NCBI GenBank assembly: GCA_022820825.1
Contig: JAJEEU010000048.1
Location: 1 to 35,106 of the forward strand
Reading direction: 5' to 3'
Length of the DNA: 35,106 bases
Source of the DNA: Vicinamibacteria bacterium
Lineage (GTDB): Bacteria > Acidobacteriota > Vicinamibacteria > Vicinamibacterales > UBA8438
Positions 25,825-32,022 of this stretch are shown in pieces. Every line of letters begins with the position of its first letter. Position 1 is the first letter of the stretch. Both the position numbers and the translations under genes were made by a program. The notes below the pieces were generated by a model. That model was given only the letters and a program-made list of their open reading frames with translations. It had not been told where the DNA came from and did not search any database.

Positions 25825-25988
25825 CAGCCCGTGGTGAAGGTCCCGCTGCATTCGAACGACGATGCATCACGCCTGACTGTGTTGCTCATCGCTCACATAT
25901 CGTCGAATATGCTCGCTCTTCGCGCCTTGTCAGCCGGGCGCCTCGCCGCTCTCGGTGCGACGCGGGACTTGCACCACGGCCTGCCAGC
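25824..25988 (+). repeat. R1 structured repeat, copy 1
   Basis: This ~165-bp element begins at the erpA stop codon. Its ends are complementary: GCAGCCCGTGGTG (25824-25836) against CACCACGGCCTGC (25972-25984) with one mismatch, then TCCCGC (25841-25846) against GCGGGA (25962-25967). Inside, CTGAC/GTCAG and a central hairpin CATAT-N6-ATATG (25896-25911) nest symmetrically. It is about 85% identical to copy 2 by eye, and several differences change both sides of a stem. No protein-coding content is supported. Confidence 0.85.
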
Positions 25989-26123
25989 CCGGCGGCAGTT
26001 CGGGGCGCAGCCCCATGCTGGAAGCCGCCCTGCCTCGAGTAGAAACGCTGCGAAATGGAGACCGTACCAACCGGGCAGGTTGAACACGGAGGGGACGGCG
26101 GGCATGAAAGCGGCCGTCCCCAA
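25981..26123. other. Non-coding segment built of small hairpins between R1 and R2
   Basis: No gene is supported here. In order I see CTGCC/GGCAG (25981-25998), GGGGC-GCA-GCCCC (26002-26014, the same hairpin that ends R2), CAACC-N5-GGTTG (26068-26082) and the 9-bp stem GGGGACGGC/GCCGTCCCC (26091-26121). The run looks like a mosaic of repeat pieces or a further repeat type. A 22-codon frame starting at the ATG at 26015 is probably chance. Confidence 0.5.
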
Positions 26124-26209
26124 GGCCCGCACGGCGGGCCTCGGCGGCAGCGGCGCGGGGCGCAGGGGTCCCCGCTAGCAGCCGCCGGGGGTTTGGGGCG
26201 CAGCCCCAA
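26124..26209 (+). repeat. R2 structured repeat, copy B, upstream of the Fur-rubrerythrin gene
   Basis: Hairpin 1 is GGCCCGC-ACG-GCGGGCC (26124-26140), the identical 30-bp core lies at 26150-26179 with stem GCGGGG/CCCCGC, and hairpin 3 is TTGGGGC-GCA-GCCCCAA (26193-26209). It ends six bases before the ATG of the next gene, where a ribosome site should be. It is oriented opposite to copy A, so both copies point outward toward a start codon. Confidence 0.8.
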
Positions 26210-26215
26210 GTGGTA

Positions 26216-27196
26216 ATGGACCCGCAGGCAGATTACCTGGAACGCCATCGCCCTCCGGGGGGACGGCGATCAAGCAAGCGCGAACTGATCGTCAACACCT
26301 TTCTGCACCAGCATGGGCATCTGAGCGCGGATGATCTCGTCGAGCTGATGCGGTCGAACGACCACCGGATCAGCCGCGCGACGGTGTACCGGGCGTTGCA
26401 GTGGATGGTGGACGCCGGGATCGCGCGCAAGGTCGACTTTGGCGAGGGTCGGTTCCGCTTCGAGCACTCCTACCGCCACCCGCGCCACTTCCACCTGATC
26501 TGCAAGACCTGCAACCATTCCTACGAGTTTCTCAGCTCGGATATCGAGAACCTGATCGAGGAGATCGCCGGCGCGCGCGCGTTCGACGCCGACAAGAGCG
26601 TCGTGCAGATCTACGGCACCTGTGATGCCTGCCGCACCGGACGGCGGCATCCCGAGGAGGAGGTGCCGACCGATCTGTTGCTGGCCAGGGATGCCCTGCG
26701 CATCGCGATCGCCACCGAGCGCAGCGGGTTGGAGTTCTACGGGCGCGCCGCGCGCCTGACGCAGGACGCGCGCGGCCGGCGCGTATTCAAGCGTCTCGCC
26801 GCCGAGGAGAGCGAGCACCTCGCAAAGCTGGAGGCGCGCTATCAGGAGGTTCTCGCGCAGGATCCGGATCTCGAGTCGCGGCCGGCCTTTCTGTTCTTCA
26901 AGGGCGCCGCCGACGGACTGTTCGCGGCTGGCGCCGAGGTGCTGGCGAAGGGCGTGGACGACCGGCAGGCGCTGATGATCGGCATCCGCTGCGAGCGCGG
27001 TTCCCACCGCTTCTTCAAGCGTTACGGCGAACGTTTCGAGGACTCCGAGGGGAAACGGATATTCCTGGAGTTCGCCGACGAGGAGCGGGAGCATCTCGAG
27101 TTGCTCATCCGCGAGTACAAGTCGCTGGTGCGCCGCCAGTCGGCGAAACCGGTCCGGCGTCGCGCTGCGAGTCGGCCGCGCGGGGCGCACGTCTGA
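26216..27196 (+). CDS. Fur-family regulator fused to a rubrerythrin-like di-iron domain
   Basis: This 326-residue protein joins two domains in one uninterrupted frame. Residues ~18-140 are a Fur/PerR protein: winged helix (SRATVYRALQWMVDAGIARK), HPRHFHLICKTCNHSYEF, and two CxxC pairs (C97/C100, C136/C139) for structural zinc. Residues ~150-305 are a ferritin-like four-helix domain with ligands E168, E198-x-x-H201, E260 and E290-x-x-H293, the rubrerythrin pattern; no rubredoxin domain follows. The C-terminus is basic (KPVRRRAASRPRG). Fur proteins sense iron or peroxide and rubrerythrins reduce peroxide, so a redox or iron sensor-repressor is inferred. No ribosome site is visible. Confidence 0.85.
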   Translation: MDPQADYLERHRPPGGRRSSKRELIVNTFLHQHGHLSADDLVELMRSNDHRISRATVYRALQWMVDAGIARKVDFGEGRFRFEHSYRHPRHFHLICKTCNHSYEFLSSDIENLIEEIAGARAFDADKSVVQIYGTCDACRTGRRHPEEEVPTDLLLARDALRIAIATERSGLEFYGRAARLTQDARGRRVFKRLAAEESEHLAKLEARYQEVLAQDPDLESRPAFLFFKGAADGLFAAGAEVLAKGVDDRQALMIGIRCERGSHRFFKRYGERFEDSEGKRIFLEFADEEREHLELLIREYKSLVRRQSAKPVRRRAASRPRGAHV

Positions 27197-27233
27197 CCGC
27201 CGGCCGCCTGCCGAGCTCCGCGCCACAACCCCC

Positions 27234-28076
27234 GTGATCGACCTGCACCTGCATTCCACCGCCTCGGACGGCGTCCTCGATCCGCCGGCGCTCGTCGGCC
27301 GCGTGCGCGACGCCGGCGTGCGGACGTTGAGCCTGACCGACCACGACACGATGGAGGGCGTTCCGGCAGCCGCCGCGGCCGCTGCGGAGCTCGGACTCGA
27401 ATTCATTCCGGGCGTCGAAATCACTTCGGTGCTGGAGCGCCGGGATTGCCACATCCTCGGCTACTTCCTTGCCGCGGACCCTCCGGGTCTGGCGCGCTTC
27501 CTTGACAGCCAGCGGACGGGACGCCTCGATCGCGCGCGGACTATCGCCGCGCGCCTCGCGACGCTCGGCGCTCCAATCGACATCGAGGCCCTGGTCCGGA
27601 AGTCCCGTGCAGTCCGCGCGGTCGTGACGCGCCCGCTGATCGCGCGGGCTGTCGTCGCGGCAGGCCACGCGAAGAGCGTGAAGGAAGTATTCGACCGCTG
27701 GCTCGGCGACGGCCGGCCAGCCTGTGTGACGCGGCAGGGGCCTTCCCCCGCGGATGTCGTGCGCCGGATCACCGGGGCGGGCGGCGTTGCATCGCTGGCC
27801 CATCCCGGCCTGCTGCGCCGGGACGATCTCATACCGCGCCTGGCCAGGGCCGGACTTGGCGCCATCGAAGCGCATCACGCGGACCACGGCCGGGCCGAAC
27901 GCGCACGGTACGCGGCGCTCGCGGAGCGCCTCGGCCTGGCGGTGTCGGGGGGGGCGGACTATCACGGAGACCACCACCATCGCGCGAAACACCTCGGAGC
28001 CGTCGGGCCGAACCCGGCGGAGCTGACACGGCTGCGACAGCGGTTGCGTGAGGCCGCTGCTATCATTCACGCGTGA
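27234..28076 (+). CDS. PHP-domain phosphoesterase (nucleoside 3',5'-bisphosphate phosphatase-like)
   Basis: This 280-residue protein (GTG start) has the complete PHP metal-site motifs: DLHLHSTASDG, LTDHDTMEG, FIPGVEIT, LAHPGL, IEAHHADH and SGGADYHGDHH. The layout matches the YciV/RNase AM branch, which hydrolyses 3',5'-nucleoside bisphosphates and trims short RNA ends. The ~37-bp gap after the Fur-rubrerythrin gene and the 4-bp overlap with the next gene suggest an operon. Confidence 0.88.
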   Translation: MIDLHLHSTASDGVLDPPALVGRVRDAGVRTLSLTDHDTMEGVPAAAAAAAELGLEFIPGVEITSVLERRDCHILGYFLAADPPGLARFLDSQRTGRLDRARTIAARLATLGAPIDIEALVRKSRAVRAVVTRPLIARAVVAAGHAKSVKEVFDRWLGDGRPACVTRQGPSPADVVRRITGAGGVASLAHPGLLRRDDLIPRLARAGLGAIEAHHADHGRAERARYAALAERLGLAVSGGADYHGDHHHRAKHLGAVGPNPAELTRLRQRLREAAAIIHA

Positions 28077-28540
28077 CCGCGGCGCTCATCACGGCCACGT
28101 TCGTCGGCATCGCCGGGCTCGGCTACAGCGCCGTGCTGGGCTTCACCGCGGCGGATCTCTTCCTCCACACCTCGCTCGGCATCTTCGCGACGCTGGTGAC
28201 GCTGCTGGCGCACTCCATGACGATGTTCTACCTGATAGGCAAGGGGCGCGCGGTCCGGGAGGCGGTGACGGAAGGCGAGCTGTCGCCGGAGCTGTATGCC
28301 GCCGTGGCGCGCGCCCGGCGTCCCGTATTCTCCATGGCCGTGATTGCGATGGCGCTCACCATGGCCGCGGCGATTCTCGGCGGGGGCGTCGACACGCGGA
28401 CCGTGCCGGCGGCGGTCCATTCCGTCCTGGCGCTGGCCGCCATCGCGGCCAACATCGCGGCGCTGCGTACCGAGGTGATCGCGATGGTCTCGAGCACGAA
28501 CGTCGTTGCCGAGGTCGACCGGCTGCTGCGGGTTCGATGA
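28073..28540 (+). CDS. Small integral membrane protein, unknown function
   Basis: I do not recognise this 155-residue protein. It has four hydrophobic segments (about residues 3-25, 32-55, 84-105 and 112-132) with a short charged cytoplasmic loop (GKGRAVREAVTEGELSPEL) between the second and third. The first segments contain His and Met (LFLHTS, AHSMTMFYLIG), which could be metal or haem ligands but might be chance. It starts at a GTG overlapping the PHP stop and ends overlapping the next start (ATGA), so it is tightly coupled to its neighbours. TATCAT lies six bases before the GTG. Confidence 0.75.
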   Translation: MTAALITATFVGIAGLGYSAVLGFTAADLFLHTSLGIFATLVTLLAHSMTMFYLIGKGRAVREAVTEGELSPELYAAVARARRPVFSMAVIAMALTMAAAILGGGVDTRTVPAAVHSVLALAAIAANIAALRTEVIAMVSSTNVVAEVDRLLRVR

Positions 28541-29280
28541 ACGAGCGGCGGGACGGCCGGAGCCCGCAGACGACGCTCCTGCTGTTCGATATCGACGGCA
28601 CTCTGCTCCTGTCGGGCGGTGCGGGCAAGCGCGCGCTCAACGAGACGTTCGAGGAGCTGTTCGGCGTTGCCGGCGGCTTCGACGGCATTCCGGTCGCCGG
28701 CCGTACCGACCCCCTGTTGTTCAACGATGCGCTCGCGCGTCATGGCATGACGGCCGCAGCCGACCTGCGTGCGCGCTTTCACGATCGCTACTGCGAGTTG
28801 CTCGCGGAGACGATCCTCAGTCCGCTGCCCCGCAAGGGGCTGATGCCCGGGGTGCGCGAGCTGCTGGACGGGCTGGACGACCGCGCCGGTCTCCGGATCG
28901 CGCTGCTCACGGGCAACTACGCCAGGGCCGCGCGGATCAAGCTCGAGTATTTCGGGCTCTGGCAGCACTTTGCATGCGGCGCGTACGGCGACGATGCGGC
29001 AACCCGCGACGAGCTGGTGCCGGTCGCGATGGCCCGCGCACGCGGGCGCGGCATCGACATCAGGTCGCCGACGCAGGTCGTGGTGATCGGCGATACGCCG
29101 CTCGACATACGCTGCGCGCGTGCCGCCGGAGCCTGGTCGGTCGCGGTGGCCACCGGACCGTTCGACGAAGCCGAGCTGCGGTCGCACGGAGCGGACCGGG
29201 TGCTGCCGGACCTGGCCGACACCGCGGGGTGCATCGACGTTCTCGAAACGCTGGCAACGGCGGCATGCGGGAGGAGTTGA
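28537..29280 (+). CDS. HAD-superfamily phosphatase, phosphoglycolate phosphatase-like
   Basis: This 247-residue HAD protein has motif I LLFDIDGTLL, motif II ALLTGNYARAA and motif IV VVVIGDTPLDIRCARAAGA; the expected Lys of motif III is not obvious and may be an Arg (AATRDELVP). The helical cap resembles Gph-type enzymes, which remove phosphate from 2-phosphoglycolate or related small esters. The start overlaps the membrane-protein stop, and the next gene starts two bases after its stop. Confidence 0.88.
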   Translation: MNERRDGRSPQTTLLLFDIDGTLLLSGGAGKRALNETFEELFGVAGGFDGIPVAGRTDPLLFNDALARHGMTAAADLRARFHDRYCELLAETILSPLPRKGLMPGVRELLDGLDDRAGLRIALLTGNYARAARIKLEYFGLWQHFACGAYGDDAATRDELVPVAMARARGRGIDIRSPTQVVVIGDTPLDIRCARAAGAWSVAVATGPFDEAELRSHGADRVLPDLADTAGCIDVLETLATAACGRS

Positions 29281-29282
29281 CG

Positions 29283-30290
29283 ATGGTGGACGCGTTCAGG
29301 GCGTACAGGGTGTTCGAAGAGGACGGCAAGGTCCGGGGGCGTCTCGTCGAGACCGGCCTGGATGCGATCGGGGGCGGTGAGGTGGTCGCGCGCGTCGCGT
29401 ACTCCGGCGTGAACTACAAGGATGCCCTGGCTGCTACCGGCGCCGGCAGGATCATGCGCCGCTTTCCGCTCGTCGGCGGGGTCGACGTGTCGGGCACCGT
29501 CGTATCGAGCGGCGACGACCGCTTTGCGCCGGGCGACGCCGTGCTCGTCACCGGCTATGGCCTTGGCGAGAGCCACGACGGCGGATTCGCGGACTACGTG
29601 CGCGTCCCGGCGGACTGGGTAGTGCCGCTGCCGGACGGCCTCGGCCTGCGGGACGCCATGGCGATCGGAACAGCCGGCTTCACCGCCGCGCTGAGCGTGG
29701 TGGAGATGGAGCGCAATGGCCTCCGCCCGCAGGCCGGCCCGGTCATCGTCACCGGGGCAACCGGCGGTGTCGGCAGCCTGGCGGTCCAGTGCCTGGCCGC
29801 CGCCGGCTATCGCGTGACCGCGGTGACCCGCAAGGAGGACGCCCACGAGTTCCTGCGGGCGCAGGGGGCGGAGGAGGTGCTGTCGGCGGCCACGCTCGCG
29901 ATGGGCACACGCCCGTTGGAGAAGGCGCTGTGGGCGGGCGCGGTCGACCCCGTGGGCGGCGACACGCTGGCCTGGCTGACGCGGACCATGAAGCGCGGCG
30001 CCTGCATCGCCAGCTCCGGCCTGACCGGCGGCATCCAGCTCAACACCACCGTCATGCCGTTCATTCTGCGCGGCGTAAAGCTCCTCGGGATCGATTCGGC
30101 GCAGTGCCCGATGGACGTCCGGCGGGAAGTGTGGCGCCGCCTGGCATCCGACCTGAAGCCGGCGCACCTCGCGGCGACGACCCGCTCGATCACGCTGGAG
30201 GAGTTGCCGGAGGCGTTCGCCACGCTGCTGCGCGGCGAGGCGCGCGGGCGTTACGTCGTGAGGATCTCCGCGGAAGGGGGCGATGGTTGA
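29283..30290 (+). CDS. acuI: AcuI/YhdH-type NADPH-dependent quinone oxidoreductase family protein (acryloyl-CoA reductase-like)
   Basis: This 335-residue medium-chain dehydrogenase/reductase has VAYSGVNYKDALAATGAG, PLVGGVDVSGTVV, the Rossmann TGATGGVGSLAVQ and AVTRKEDAHEFLRAQGA. The phrases NYKDALA and SAQCPMDVRREVWRRL are typical of YhdH/AcuI, which reduce acryloyl-CoA to propionyl-CoA with NADPH. The ATG at 29283 follows a strong GGGAGGAG site. There are no catalytic zinc ligands, as expected for this branch. It ends the five-gene rightward run. Confidence 0.9.
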   Translation: MVDAFRAYRVFEEDGKVRGRLVETGLDAIGGGEVVARVAYSGVNYKDALAATGAGRIMRRFPLVGGVDVSGTVVSSGDDRFAPGDAVLVTGYGLGESHDGGFADYVRVPADWVVPLPDGLGLRDAMAIGTAGFTAALSVVEMERNGLRPQAGPVIVTGATGGVGSLAVQCLAAAGYRVTAVTRKEDAHEFLRAQGAEEVLSAATLAMGTRPLEKALWAGAVDPVGGDTLAWLTRTMKRGACIASSGLTGGIQLNTTVMPFILRGVKLLGIDSAQCPMDVRREVWRRLASDLKPAHLAATTRSITLEELPEAFATLLRGEARGRYVVRISAEGGDG

Positions 30291-30318
30291 GCGCTGTCTG
30301 GTGCTCGGCGCCGCGTGT

Positions 30319-30415
30319 TGGCGGAAGCGCCTGGGAGTCGAACCCAGCCCCCCCGCGTTTGCGGGGAGCGACCGATTTTGAAGACCGGGAGGGCCACCGG
30401 GCCCCGTTCGCTTCC
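30319..30415 (-). tRNA. selC: tRNA-Sec (anticodon TCA)
   Basis: On the minus strand a 97-nt tRNA starts GGAAGCG and ends CGCTTCC-G-CCA, with CCA encoded. The anticodon loop reads CTTCAAA, giving UCA. A very long variable arm (CTCCCCGC-AAAC-GCGGGG) and the T arm CTGGG-TTCGACT-CCCAG match the bacterial selenocysteine tRNA, including the same ends as E. coli selC. It shows that the organism inserts selenocysteine at UGA codons. No selA, selB, selD or selenoprotein gene is visible in the window. It may be read through from the cold-shock gene, since no promoter is clear in front. Confidence 0.95.
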
Positions 30416-30501
30416 AGACCGGGCAGTGAGGGACGAACGAAGCAGGGAAGGGCAAGCCGCCGGCGGCAGGGCAGTCAGAACGTCATGCCCGCGCGGGCGG
30501 C

Positions 30502-30708
30502 CTAGCTTTCGATCAGGCGGACGTCGCCGGCCCGGGGGCCTTTCTGCGATTCCTCGGGTGTGAAATCGACGCGCTGACCCTCACGCAGAAGCTCGAATAC
30601 TGCGCCGCGAACCGCACTGCGATGGAAGAAATGCTCGATTCCGCCCTCGTCGCGGATGAAACCGAACCCTTTGTCGATAAGAAGCCGCGCGATCGTGCCG
30701 GTTGGCAT
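30502..30708 (-). CDS. csp: Cold-shock domain protein
   Basis: This 68-residue single cold-shock domain binds single-stranded nucleic acid and melts RNA structure. RNP1 (KGFGFIRDE) and RNP2 (EHFFHRSAV) are present, and the C-terminus RAGDVRLIE is typical. The ATG at 30708 has GGAGG six bases upstream. A strong promoter about 130 nt away gives a long leader as in cspA mRNAs. Palindromes at 30487-30498 and 30456-30467 follow the stop but lack T-tracts. Confidence 0.93.
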   Translation of the reverse strand: MPTGTIARLLIDKGFGFIRDEGGIEHFFHRSAVRGAVFELLREGQRVDFTPEESQKGPRAGDVRLIES

Positions 30709-30836
30709 ACGTTCCTCCGAGAACTGTCAGCCTCTGCCCACTAGCTCCTTCGAACCGCCCGACAACTGTCGAAACTGCATGCCAACTGCTTGCAGAAGCC
30801 ATACGGCCCCACCCTGCAGCAGCCACCGGAACGAAG
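30709..30836 (-). promoter_or_regulatory. Long 5' leader of the cold-shock gene
   Basis: The stretch between the predicted transcription start and the ATG is about 128 nt and has no gene. It contains short self-complementary pieces (for example GCAGTT/AACTGC-type words near 30770-30795). Long structured leaders of cspA-type mRNAs act as thermosensors; that role here is by analogy only. Confidence 0.4.
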
Positions 30837-30842
30837 GTGGTC

Positions 30843-30871
30843 AGTCTATTGGTGTCTGTACTATAAGTCAA
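30843..30871 (-). promoter_or_regulatory. Strong sigma-70-type promoter of the cold-shock gene
   Basis: TTGACT (30866-30871), a 17-bp spacer and TAGACT (30843-30848) on the minus strand. A second TTGACT lies 11 bp further upstream, so AAGTCAAG is repeated one helical turn apart on the + strand. The area is AT-rich in an otherwise GC-rich window. Confidence 0.75.
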
Positions 30872-30899
30872 GCAAAAGTCAAGCCTGCAGCGAGGCCGG

Positions 30900-31088
30900 T
30901 CACGCGGAAGGCGCGGGCGGTTTTGCGGGCGCCGGCTTCGGCGGCGGGTAGGTGGTCCAGAAGTGCCGCCCGCACGTGGTGCACTCCCAGAACTGCTGAG
31001 GGAGCCAGGGACCGCCGGGTTCCGGATCCCGCAACGTCATCTGCTCGCCGCAGCGCTGGCAGCGAATCTGGATTTGCACATCGGCCAT
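30900..31088 (-). CDS. Small zinc-ribbon protein, unknown function
   Basis: This 62-residue protein has two CxxC pairs (IRCQRCGEQM and WECTTCGRHFW), a zinc ribbon, followed by a Pro/Lys/Ala-rich tail (PPPKPAPAKPPAP). No known name can be given. TAGAAT seven bases before the ATG and the absence of a ribosome site suggest leaderless expression. It is divergent from the MocA-like gene. Confidence 0.75.
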   Translation of the reverse strand: MADVQIQIRCQRCGEQMTLRDPEPGGPWLPQQFWECTTCGRHFWTTYPPPKPAPAKPPAPSA

Positions 31089-31095
31089 GTGCGGG

Positions 31096-31105
31096 ATTCT
31101 ATCAT
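31096..31105. promoter_or_regulatory. Overlapping divergent -10 boxes
   Basis: On the minus strand TGA-TAGAAT (TAGAAT at 31096-31101) is an extended -10 box placed seven bases before the zinc-ribbon ATG. On the plus strand TATCAT (31100-31105) could serve the MocA-like gene, with a ~30-nt leader holding AGGAAG. The two boxes share two bases, so transcription in the two directions should compete. Confidence 0.45.
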
Positions 31106-31140
31106 TGCCGACGCGGAACGGAATACAGCAGGAAGCGGGA

Positions 31141-31746
31141 ATGATCATCCCAGGTGTCGTGCTGGCGGCAGGCCGCTCGACCCGGATGGGCCGGCCGAAG
31201 GCGCTGCTGCCGGCGGGACGTGCCGGGGAGACGTTCGTGGGCCGCATCGTGCGCACGCTGCGCGCCGGCGGCGTGGACGACGTAGTAGTCGTCGCCGGCG
31301 GCGTCGCGGAGGAGATCGCGCGCGTGCTCGCGCAAGAGTCCCCGCCGCCGCGGATGGTGATCAATCCGGACCCGGGCCGCGGCCAGTTCTCGTCGCTGCA
31401 GGCCGGTCTGCGCGCGGTGGACCGCCCGGGCGTCAGCGGCATGCTGGTGACGCTGGTCGACGTGCCGTTCGTGAGCGCCGGCACCGTCGAGCGGCTGCTG
31501 GCCGTCCACCGCGACACCGGAGCGCCGATAGTCCGCCCGGAGCGCCGGGGCCGGCACGGGCACCCCGTCATCTTCGATCGGTCATTGTTTGGCGAGATCC
31601 ACGCTGCGCCGGCCGCCTCCAGTGCGAAGGCGATCATCGCCGCGCACCGGCGCGAATCCGTGTCGGTGCCGGTAACGGAGGATGGGCCTTTTCGCGACAT
31701 CGACACCCCCGCCGAGTACGCGCGCGCATTTGATCGGTCGCCATGA
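31141..31746 (+). CDS. mocA: MocA/MobA-like nucleotidyltransferase
   Basis: This 201-residue protein has the GT-A nucleotidyltransferase motif LAAGRSTRMGRPKALLP, NPDPGRGQFSSLQAGL, the metal Asp in TLVDVPFVS, and RRGRHGHPVIFDRSLF. The last motif is characteristic of MocA-like enzymes, which add CMP to molybdopterin to make the cytosine dinucleotide cofactor. MobA (GMP) is less likely. It could also belong to a non-molybdenum branch of this large family. AGGAAG precedes the ATG. Confidence 0.8.
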   Translation: MIIPGVVLAAGRSTRMGRPKALLPAGRAGETFVGRIVRTLRAGGVDDVVVVAGGVAEEIARVLAQESPPPRMVINPDPGRGQFSSLQAGLRAVDRPGVSGMLVTLVDVPFVSAGTVERLLAVHRDTGAPIVRPERRGRHGHPVIFDRSLFGEIHAAPAASSAKAIIAAHRRESVSVPVTEDGPFRDIDTPAEYARAFDRSP

Positions 31747-31758
31747 TGCACATAGAAT
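31730..31758 (+). promoter_or_regulatory. Promoter of tRNA-Ala
   Basis: TTGATC (31730-31735), exactly 17 bp, and TAGAAT (31753-31758). The start near 31765 is eight bases before the tRNA. The -35 box lies in the last codons of the MocA-like gene. Confidence 0.7.
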
Positions 31759-31772
31759 GGACTGTCCAGCGT

Positions 31773-31848
31773 GGGCCAGTGGCGCAGTTGGGAGCGCGCG
31801 TGAATGGCATTCACGAGGTCACGGGTTCGACCCCCGTCTGGTCCACCA
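31773..31848 (+). tRNA. tRNA-Ala (anticodon GGC)
   Basis: This 76-nt cloverleaf has acceptor GGGCCAG/CTGGTCC with the G3:U70 alanine identity pair, D arm GCGC/GCGC, anticodon arm CGTGA-ATGGCAT-TCACG (anticodon GGC at 31804-31809 region), and T arm ACGGG-TTCGACC-CCCGT. The discriminator is A and CCA is encoded. R1 copy 2 begins eleven bases after its end. Confidence 0.96.
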
Positions 31849-31858
31849 TTCCACCTTG

Positions 31859-32022
31859 GCAGCCCGTGGCGAAAGCCCCGCTGCATTCGACCGGCCATGC
31901 ATCCCGCCTGACTGTGTTGTTCCTCGCTCACATACTCGCAAGTATGCTCGCTCGTCACGCCTTGTCAGCCGGGCGCCTGACCGGTCTCGGTGCGACGCGG
32001 GGTTTCGCCACGGGCTGCTAGC
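31859..32022 (+). repeat. R1 structured repeat, copy 2
   Basis: This 164-bp element has near-perfect complementary ends: GCAGCCCGTGGCGAAA (31859-31874) pairs with all 16 bases of TTTCGCCACGGGCTGC (32003-32018). After one bulged G, CCCCGC (31876-31881) pairs with GCGGGG (31997-32002). Inside lie CTGAC/GTCAG (31908-31912, 31964-31968) and a central hairpin CATACT-CGCA-AGTATG (31931-31946). It follows tRNA-Ala and its right end contributes the stop codon of the convergent small gene. Confidence 0.88.

Noticed and set aside
25886..26248. Minus-strand frame of 120 codons across R1 copy 1 and R2 copy B
   Set aside because: It covers structured repeats and has no domain or conservation signal visible; stems explain the composition.
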